This document shows positions 23,288 to 29,467 of a DNA stretch of 53,136 bases, one piece after another. Positions within the stretch are counted from its first letter, which is position 1, and every line of letters starts with the position of its first letter. Source of the DNA: Subtercola sp. (GTDB lineage: Bacteria; Actinomycetota; Actinomycetes; Actinomycetales; Microbacteriaceae); contig JAODBC010000009.1 of NCBI GenBank assembly GCA_025463765.1, positions 1 through 53,136 on the forward strand, written 5' to 3'. The notes under the pieces are model-generated. The model was not told the DNA's origin. It searched no databases and worked only from the letters and a program-made list of their open reading frames with translations. The translations under genes and the position numbers were made by a program.

Positions 23288-25219
23288 ATGGCACTCAAAC
23301 AGTTCGATGTCTGGGCACCGCGGGCCTCCGCGGTGACTCTGAAGTACTCGGAGACACTGAAGTACTCGGAGACACTGAACCCTTCGGAGACGCTGAAGCA
23401 TGGGGAGCCCTCAGCCGACCTGACTTCTGTCGTGATGACTCCGCGCTCCGGCGGCTGGTGGAGTGCGCCCGAACTCAGCGGCTTCATCGAGGCAGACTAT
23501 GGCTACGTGATCGATCCTTCCGGTTCGGATGACGACCAGACGTTGCCCGACCCTCGCTCGAGACGGCAACCGGAGGGTGTTCACGGTCTCTCTCGCACGT
23601 ACGATCCCTCCAGCTTCACCTGGAGCGACGGCTCGTGGAAGGGACGTCAGCTTGCGGGCGGCGAGATCTACGAGCTGCACATCGGCACGTTCACGCCCGA
23701 AGGCACCCTCGACTCCGCCATCGACAAGCTCGACCATCTCGTGTCGATCGGTGTCGACTTCGTCGAGCTGCTGCCCGTCAACGCGTTCAATGGCACGCAC
23801 AACTGGGGGTACGACGGCGTTCTCTGGTTCGCGGTGCACGAGCTGTACGGCGGGCCCGCCGGCTACCAGCGCTTCGTCGATGCCTGCCACGCCAAAGGTC
23901 TGGCGGTCATCCAAGACGTCGTCTACAACCACCTCGGCCCGAGCGGCAACTACCTCCCGCTGTTCGGCCCCTACCTCAACGACGCCAGCGCCAACACCTG
24001 GGGTTCGTCGATCAACCTCGACGGCGACGATTCGGCCGAGGTTCGCCGGTACATCATCGACAACGCGCTCATGTGGCTGAACGACTACCACGTCGACGGA
24101 TTGCGCCTCGATGCCGTGCACGCGCTGCACGACGACTCCGACCCTCACCTGCTCGCTCAGCTCTCGACCGAGGTCGAAGCGCTGTCGTCGTTCCTCGGCC
24201 GCCCGCTCACGCTGATCGCTGAATCCGATCTGAACGATCCCGTCATGTTCACGCCGCGCGAAAGCGAGGGTTACGGCCTCACGGGCCAGTGGAGCGACGA
24301 CTTCCACCATGCCGTGCACGTCGCGCTGACCGGCGAGACGACGGGCTACTACGCCGATTTCGAACCCATCTCGGCGCTGGCGAAGGTGCTGACAGAGGGC
24401 TTCTTTCATAACGGAACCTACTCGAGCTTTCGTGAGACGAACCACGGCAAGCCCATCAACACGCAGCACACCTCGTCGTGGCGCCTCGTTGTAGCCAATC
24501 AGAACCATGATCAGATCGGCAATCGTGCTACGGGCGACCGGCTCAGCGCGTCACTGACGGATGGTCAGCTCGGCATCGCCGCGACACTCACTCTGCTCGG
24601 GCCCTTCACCCCGATGTTGTTCATGGGCGAGGAGTGGGCGGCCTCGACTCCGTGGCAGTTCTTCACGTCGCATCCGGAGCCCGAGCTCGGCGAGGCCACC
24701 GCGAAGGGCCGCATCGCAGAGTTCGCGAAGATGGGGTGGGACGAGTCTGCCGTGCCAGACCCGCAAGACCCTGCGACGTTCGAGAACTCCAAGCTCGACT
24801 GGGCCGAGGCTACGTCGGGCCGCCACGAGCGGCTTCTGCGCCTCTACCGCCAGCTCGCGGCGCTGCGCCGCAGCTCACCCGAGTTCACCGACCCGCGCTT
24901 CACCGAGACCTTGGTGCGCTACGACGAGGCCGCACGCTGGTTCGAGCTTCGGCGGGGCGCGGTGAGCATTCTGATCAACTTCTCTGACTCGCCCATCGAC
25001 GGCACCACGCTCGACGCAGAGGTGGGCGAGCTGCTGCTGGCGACCCACGACGTTCTGGCCGATACCGACGCCGACGCTGATGCCGATGCCGCCACAACAA
25101 CGCGTTCCTCTCCCGACGCCGTCGGAGCTGACGCCGCCGCGGGCGATGCGACGCGCACCATTTCGGCTGACCTCGCCACTCTGCCACCGCATTCCGCCAC
25201 GGTCTTCCGCCGCTCCTGA
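23288..25219 (+). CDS. treZ: maltooligosyl trehalose trehalohydrolase
   Basis: A 643-residue GH13 enzyme that releases trehalose from the TreY product. Marks are the N-terminal [13 protein letters not shown] beta domain, [51 protein letters not shown] (nucleophile), [10 protein letters not shown] (acid) and [11 protein letters not shown]. It exceeds the usual 570-600 residues by two additions: four 18-bp tandem units after residue 16, and an Asp/Ala-rich stretch near residue 600. The ATG lies three bases after the treY stop. Completes the glgX-treY-treZ operon; trehalose serves as compatible solute and cell-envelope precursor in actinobacteria. Confidence 0.94.
   Translation: MALKQFDVWAPRASAVTLKYSETLKYSETLNPSETLKHGEPSADLTSVVMTPRSGGWWSAPELSGFIEADYGYVIDPSGSDDDQTLPDPRSRRQPEGVHGLSRTYDPSSFTWSDGSWKGRQLAGGEIYELHIGTFTPEGTLDSAIDKLDHLVSIGVDFVELLPVNAFNGTHNWGYDGVLWFAVHELYGGPAGYQRFVDACHAKGLAVIQDVVYNHLGPSGNYLPLFGPYLNDASANTWGSSINLDGDDSAEVRRYIIDNALMWLNDYHVDGLRLDAVHALHDDSDPHLLAQLSTEVEALSSFLGRPLTLIAESDLNDPVMFTPRESEGYGLTGQWSDDFHHAVHVALTGETTGYYADFEPISALAKVLTEGFFHNGTYSSFRETNHGKPINTQHTSSWRLVVANQNHDQIGNRATGDRLSASLTDGQLGIAATLTLLGPFTPMLFMGEEWAASTPWQFFTSHPEPELGEATAKGRIAEFAKMGWDESAVPDPQDPATFENSKLDWAEATSGRHERLLRLYRQLAALRRSSPEFTDPRFTETLVRYDEAARWFELRRGAVSILINFSDSPIDGTTLDAEVGELLLATHDVLADTDADADADAATTTRSSPDAVGADAAAGDATRTISADLATLPPHSATVFRRS
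23336..23407 (+). repeat. four 18-bp in-frame tandem units in treZ
   Basis: ACTCTGAAGTACTCGGAG followed by three further 18-bp copies, coding [24 protein letters not shown] (residues 17-40). The first two copies are nearly identical. They fall in the N-terminal beta-sandwich between strands. Confidence 0.85.
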
Positions 25220-25230
25220 CGGCGCGGCAG

Positions 25231-25305
25231 CGGTATTTCGTAGGAGAATTCGACGCGGTGAGCGCCATTTCGGCCCTCACCCCCGAAATCTCCTACGAAA
25301 TGCCG
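25231..25305. repeat. palindromic element, family III copy 2
   Basis: CGGTATTTCGTAGGAGAA and the next TTCG (25231-25252) pair at 20 of 22 positions with 25284-25305, around a 31-base loop. The arms share CGAAATCTCCT with the element at 13492-13564. It fills the 100-base spacer between the convergent treZ and dinB genes and may double as terminator, though no T run follows. Confidence 0.8.
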
Positions 25306-25319
25306 GGCCGCCCCGGGTG

Positions 25320-26636
25320 TTACGAGTCGGGCGAGAACGGCGGCGTCACCGGATGCTCGCCGGCCGGCCGCACGAGAGAGGCCCGCCGCACGGCGCCCGG
25401 GCCGAACTTGGCAGCGACTCGGTCAACAGTCACCTCTGCGTCACGCCAGCCGTCTGACGGGGCGGACTCGTCGGCCCACAACGACGGCTGATGCACCACA
25501 TCGGATGCCTCGACGAGGTTCTCGACCCGAACTCCGATGAGCCGCACGCGCTGAACCATCGGGCCGAGCGCGTCGAACAGATCGCGAGCCGCGTCAGAGA
25601 TGGTCTGCGCGAGATCGGTCGGCTCCGAAAGGGTGCGCGCCCGCGTGATAGTCGAGAAGTCGGTGAAGCGCAGCTTCAGCGACACCGTTTTGCCGGCCAG
25701 ACCCGCGCGGCGCAACCGAACGGCGACCTGATCGGATTGGCGCAGCAGTTCGAGCCGCACCTGCCGGGCATCCGCTACGTCGTGCTCGAACGTCATCTCG
25801 TGCCCGATGCTCTTTTCGCTGCGGGTTGTGACGACGGGGCGCGTGTCGCGCCCGTGAGCCAGGTCGTAGAGCTTCTGCCCACTCGCTTCACCCACGCGGT
25901 TCTTCAGCGTGGGCAGCGGGGTCGAGGCGAGATCGGCGACCGTGCGGATGCCCAGCCGCGCCAGCGCGTCGGCCGTCGTCGCCCCGACGCCCCACAGCGC
26001 CGAGATCGGCAGCGGATGCAGAAAGTCGAGCGTCGCCCGGGCCGGAATGACGAGCATCCCGTCGGGCTTGGCCCGGCCGGAGGCCATCTTGGCGATGAAC
26101 TTGGTCGACGCCGCTCCCACGGAACAGGTAAGCCCAGTCTCCTCGAAGACCCGCTGTCGCACGGCTGCGCCGATGGTCGACGGCGAGCCGAGCAGCCGGC
26201 GGGCTCCGGCTACGTCGAGAAAGGCCTCGTCGATGCTCAGCGGTTCGACCAACGGGGTCACGTCGCGAAAGATACGCATCACCTCACCCGAGTAGTGCGT
26301 GTACTTCTCGCGATGACCGGGGAGCACGACCGCGTGCGGGCAGAGTTGCAGAGCGCGGGCGACGGGCATGGCCGAGTGCACGCCGAACCGGCGCGCTTCG
26401 TAGGTCGCCGAGGTCACGACTCCCCGGCCGCCGGCGTGGCCCACGATGACGGCCTTGCCGACGAGCTCCGGATGCTCGAGCAGTTCTACTGACGCGAAAA
26501 ATGCGTCCATGTCGATGTGCAGCATGGTTGCAGTGCCGTCGTCGTCGAGCGCGCCGAAAACCGTCGGGCGCGCCGAACCCGCCGTGGGCACCGGTTTGGG
26601 CGCCCAGTCGGCCGCTCGTTTCGCGCCCTCTGCCAC
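25320..26636 (-). CDS. dinB: DNA polymerase IV (Y family)
   Basis: A 438-residue translesion polymerase. The palm acidic residues are in MLHIDMDAFFASVELLEHP and SIDEAFLDVAGARRL; the palm continues with GAASTKFIAKMASGRAKPDG, the thumb HhH follows (ALWGVGATTADALARLGIRT), and the little-finger domain occupies the last 120 residues. It copies past DNA lesions with low fidelity. A 37-residue Ala/Pro-rich N-terminal extension precedes the catalytic core. GTG 26636 is supported by TAGGCT six bases upstream; internal ATG at MLHIDM is an alternative. A hexanucleotide array lies just upstream of the promoter. Confidence 0.93.
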   Translation of the reverse strand: MAEGAKRAADWAPKPVPTAGSARPTVFGALDDDGTATMLHIDMDAFFASVELLEHPELVGKAVIVGHAGGRGVVTSATYEARRFGVHSAMPVARALQLCPHAVVLPGHREKYTHYSGEVMRIFRDVTPLVEPLSIDEAFLDVAGARRLLGSPSTIGAAVRQRVFEETGLTCSVGAASTKFIAKMASGRAKPDGMLVIPARATLDFLHPLPISALWGVGATTADALARLGIRTVADLASTPLPTLKNRVGEASGQKLYDLAHGRDTRPVVTTRSEKSIGHEMTFEHDVADARQVRLELLRQSDQVAVRLRRAGLAGKTVSLKLRFTDFSTITRARTLSEPTDLAQTISDAARDLFDALGPMVQRVRLIGVRVENLVEASDVVHQPSLWADESAPSDGWRDAEVTVDRVAAKFGPGAVRRASLVRPAGEHPVTPPFSPDS

Positions 26637-26648
26637 GCATTCAGCCTA
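26637..26648 (-). promoter_or_regulatory. leaderless promoter of dinB
   Basis: Minus-strand TAGGCT (26643-26648) ends six bases before the GTG start. No LexA-box-like palindrome was noticed beside it. Confidence 0.45.
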
Positions 26649-26661
26649 GGCCGCGCCACCG

Positions 26662-26733
26662 ACATCAACATCAACATCAACATCAACACTGCCACTGCCA
26701 CTGCCACTGCCACTGCCACTGACACTGACACCG
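26662..26733. repeat. array of twelve hexanucleotide units upstream of dinB
   Basis: Four ACATCA units, one ACACTG, five CCACTG, then ACACTG and ACACCG, 72 bases without interruption. On the minus strand it offers TTGATG hexamers 14 and 20 bases from the dinB -10 box. It lies between the DUF1697 stop and the dinB promoter. Confidence 0.9.
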
Positions 26734-26777
26734 ACGCCGGTCGGCACCGCCGCCGGCTCAGGTCGACATTGCGGTCA

Positions 26778-27353
26778 CTACAGCAGTCGAGCGCGCACCA
26801 TCTCGCCCAACTTGTTCGTGGTATTCACGTTTCGCGCGGTGTGCACCGGGCCGACCCGCCTCCAGAACGCCGGGGGAACCTTGCTCTTCGAGACACCATT
26901 CGGGCACCACAGATACACAGCGCGCGTGCCGACCGCCATCACCTCGGGCGCCAGCCACTCGGGGTCGGGCGGTTCGAGGTCTTCGGCCGCAAGCGCGGAA
27001 CGGGCATCCGGTGTCGGCGGCACGTAGGCGACGAGGGCCCGCGCCGGGTTGACGGCGATGTCGAGCAGAGGGTTCTCGTCGGTGATCTCGAGAAATTCCG
27101 GGCCGCCCAGCACCACGAAGCCCGCGGTGAACCCTGCGATTCGCTCGAACTCGGCTTCGATGGCCGTGACCTCGGCCGGCCCGACCAGCGCAGCTGCTGA
27201 GAACACGACGTTGCCGCTGCGTAGCAGAGTGCGTACCCCGGTGTAGCCGAGATTCTCGAAGACGCCGTGCAGATCATCCATGCTCACCTGGTGGCTGGTA
27301 CCCACGTTGATCCCTCGAGCGAGGGCGACGTGAACGTATACGTCTTCGGGCAT
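26778..27353 (-). CDS. DUF1697 family protein
   Basis: A 191-residue protein of the DUF1697 family, recognised by its start VHVALARGINVGTSHQVSMD, GYTGVRTLLRSGNVVF and the end ARNVNTTNKLGEMV (family NxxTxxKL motif). Its biochemical role is unknown. The ATG lies four bases after the ABC-F stop, so it is probably co-transcribed with that gene. Length is close to the family norm of about 180 residues. Confidence 0.88.
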   Translation of the reverse strand: MPEDVYVHVALARGINVGTSHQVSMDDLHGVFENLGYTGVRTLLRSGNVVFSAAALVGPAEVTAIEAEFERIAGFTAGFVVLGGPEFLEITDENPLLDIAVNPARALVAYVPPTPDARSALAAEDLEPPDPEWLAPEVMAVGTRAVYLWCPNGVSKSKVPPAFWRRVGPVHTARNVNTTNKLGEMVRARLL

Positions 27354-27357
27354 GCGA

Positions 27358-28995
27358 TCAGGATTCCGTGACGATTCCGTCGCTCACACTGAGCTGGCGC
27401 GTCAGCCGCACCGTTTCGAGCATGCGCCGGTCGTGGGTCACGAGCAGCAGGGTTCCGTCATAGCTGTCGAGCGCTTGCTCGAGCTGCTCGATCGCCACCA
27501 GGTCGAGGTGGTTCGTCGGTTCGTCGAGCACGAGCAGGTTCACGCCGCGCGCCTGCAAGAGTGCGAGCGCGGCGCGCGTTCGCTCACCGGGCGACAGGCT
27601 CGAAACGGGCCGGTCGACGTGGTCGGCCTTCAGCCCGAACTTCGCCAGAAGGGTGCGAACTTCGGCCTCGGGCAGATCGGGCACTTGGGCGGCGACGGCT
27701 TCACGCAGCGGCGTCTCGCCATCGAGAAGCGCACGCGCCTGGTCGATCTCGCCGATGGCAACGGTGCGGCCGAGACTCGCGGTTCCCTCCGTGGGCTGCT
27801 GGGTACCCAGCAACAGGCGCAGCAACGTCGACTTGCCCGCGCCGTTCGGCCCCGTGATTCCCACGCGGTCGCCGCCGTCGATCTGCAGCGAGACCGGGCC
27901 GAGAGTGAAGTCGCCCTGGTGCGCCGTCGCCGCACTGAGCGTCGAGACGACCGCGCTCGACCGGGGCGCCTGCCCGATGGAGAACTGCAGCTGCCACTCT
28001 TTGCGCGGCTCGTCGACCTCATCGAGCCGCGCGATGCGACTCTCCATCTGCCGCACCTTCTGGGCCTGCTTCTCGCTGGACTCGACGGATGCCCGGCGGC
28101 GGATCTTGTCGTTATCGGGAGCCTTTTTCAGGGCATTGCGCACGCCCTGCGACGACCACTCGCGCTGAGTTCGCGCCCGGCCCACGAGGTCGGCCTTCTT
28201 CGAGGCGAACTCCTCGTATTCGTCGCGGGCGTGGCGCTTGGCCGTCTCGCGTTCGTCGAGAAACGCGTCGTAGCCGCCGTTGTAGACGCCGATGCTGTTC
28301 TGCGCGAGGTCGAGTTCGACCACCGTCGTCACGCAGCGAGCCAAGAACTCCCGGTCGTGCGAGACGAGCACGACACCACCGCGCAACCCGCGAACGAAGG
28401 CTTCGAGGCGGGCGAGGCCGTCGAGGTCGAGGTCGTTGGTGGGTTCGTCGAGCAGCGCCAGGTCGAAACGCGAGAGCAACAACGCCGCGAGCGCCACGCG
28501 GGCGGCCTGACCTCCCGAAAGCCCGGTCATGAGGGCGGTGACGTCGGCCTCGAGACCGAGTTCGGCGAGCGTAGCGGGAATGCGGTCATCCAGATCGGCG
28601 GCACCGCTCGCCAGCCAGCGGTCGAGGGCGACCGAATAGGCATCGGCGGCCAGCGGGTCGTCACTGCCGAGCTCGACCGAGGTTCGCTCCATGTCGGCGG
28701 TCGCCTCGGTGCAGCCGGTTCGCCGACCGATGTACTCGGCGATCGTCTCGCCCTCGATACGCTCGTGCTCTTGCGGCAGCCAGCCGACGAAGGCATCGGG
28801 CGGGGCGAGCGCCACGGTGCCGGCGAGCGGAGCATCCACCCCCGCGAGCAGACGCAACAGAGTGGTCTTGCCCGCGCCGTTCGCGCCCACCAGCCCCACC
28901 ACATCTCCCGGGGCGACCGTCAGATCGAGCCCCGTGAACAGCACCCGGTGCCCGTGCCCGCCCGACAGGTTCTTTGCGACGAGTGTTGCGGTCAC
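27358..28995 (-). CDS. ABC-F family ATPase (ribosome-associated)
   Basis: A 545-residue soluble protein with two ABC domains and no membrane segment. Half one: GANGAGKTTLL (Walker A, near 38), LSGGQAARVALAAL, LALLDEPTNDLDL. Linker (about 240-300) rich in charged residues (AKRHARDEYEEFASKK). Half two: GPNGAGKSTLL, LSPGERTRAALALL, LLVLDEPTNHLDL. ABC-F proteins act on the ribosome, some as antibiotic-protection factors and others in translation control; which applies here cannot be read. Note that the second signature is LSPGE, not LSGGE. The GTG start has GGGAGGGG seven bases upstream. Confidence 0.9.
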   Translation of the reverse strand: MTATLVAKNLSGGHGHRVLFTGLDLTVAPGDVVGLVGANGAGKTTLLRLLAGVDAPLAGTVALAPPDAFVGWLPQEHERIEGETIAEYIGRRTGCTEATADMERTSVELGSDDPLAADAYSVALDRWLASGAADLDDRIPATLAELGLEADVTALMTGLSGGQAARVALAALLLSRFDLALLDEPTNDLDLDGLARLEAFVRGLRGGVVLVSHDREFLARCVTTVVELDLAQNSIGVYNGGYDAFLDERETAKRHARDEYEEFASKKADLVGRARTQREWSSQGVRNALKKAPDNDKIRRRASVESSEKQAQKVRQMESRIARLDEVDEPRKEWQLQFSIGQAPRSSAVVSTLSAATAHQGDFTLGPVSLQIDGGDRVGITGPNGAGKSTLLRLLLGTQQPTEGTASLGRTVAIGEIDQARALLDGETPLREAVAAQVPDLPEAEVRTLLAKFGLKADHVDRPVSSLSPGERTRAALALLQARGVNLLVLDEPTNHLDLVAIEQLEQALDSYDGTLLLVTHDRRMLETVRLTRQLSVSDGIVTES

Positions 28996-29025
28996 TTTGT
29001 CGCCCCTCCCGAGACTGCGCCCCGC

Positions 29026-29079
29026 GAGATCACAAAAACTCCCACAAAGTCAGCGATTCCAGGGAGTTCTTCTGATCTC
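29026..29079. repeat. palindromic element, family II copy 2
   Basis: GAGATCACAAAAACTCCC (29026-29043) pairs at 16 of 18 positions with GGGAGTTCTTCTGATCTC (29062-29079) around an 18-base loop. One arm is 17/18 identical to the arm inside ykoD at 14473-14490. It lies in the 93-base spacer between the ABC-F start and the next gene's stop. Confidence 0.8.
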
Positions 29080-29088
29080 ATCGACGTC

Positions 29089-29352
29089 TCAGCGCGGGTT
29101 GTCGGCGAGAATCTGGTCGACGTCGATGCGCTTGAGCAGGGCGTCCCAGTCGATGGCGCGGGCCTCCGCCTCGAGCTCACGCTCGGCGAAGGCTTTGCCG
29201 TTGCGGTGCACGACGATGCCCACTGGCAGCATCGAATTGAGCTGGGCGAGCACCGCGTCGTCGACGGCTTCGGTGTCGAAATCGGCACCCACGGTCGCGT
29301 AGTAGTCCGCCGAAACGGTGTAGGAGACGGTTGTGATCTCGACTTGGCTCAT
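29089..29352 (-). CDS. small protein of unknown function (87 residues)
   Basis: Not recognised. An acidic soluble protein starting VEITTVSYTVSADYYATVGA and containing LNSMLPVGIVVHRNGKAFAE, then DWDALLKRIDVDQILADNPR at the end. No membrane segment or Cys. The open frame continues far upstream but the sequence there is antisense to the DedA fusion gene. The ATG 29352 is supported by TATTCT seven bases upstream. It is divergent from the fusion gene and precedes the ABC-F gene on the same strand, separated by a palindrome. Confidence 0.72.
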   Translation of the reverse strand: MSQVEITTVSYTVSADYYATVGADFDTEAVDDAVLAQLNSMLPVGIVVHRNGKAFAERELEAEARAIDWDALLKRIDVDQILADNPR

Positions 29353-29365
29353 GAGCTCAAGAATA
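29353..29365 (-). promoter_or_regulatory. leaderless promoter of the 87-residue gene
   Basis: Minus-strand TATTCT (29360-29365) ends seven bases before the ATG. On the opposite strand TACTAT (29382-29387) is a candidate -10 for the divergent fusion gene, whose leader holds CAGCA-rich microsatellite sequence (29397-29441). Confidence 0.5.
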
Positions 29366-29467
29366 GCCCCGGGCACGCCCCTACTATGGTGATTGGCGCA
29401 GCAGCAACACCAGTCACACCTGCAGCACCAGCAGCACCGACGGCAGGCCGACGACAAGGGGCGAACA

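Noticed and set aside
26486..26731. Minus-strand frame coding VAVAVA and LMLMLM
   Set aside because: A by-product of the hexanucleotide array read out of the dinB frame; not a protein gene.
26662..26733. CRISPR-like array
   Set aside because: Units are six bases with no spacers and no cas genes nearby.
29393..29467. TTG start 25 codons upstream for the triple fusion
   Set aside because: The added residues are Gln/His-rich microsatellite sequence and GTG 29468 has a good ribosome-binding site.
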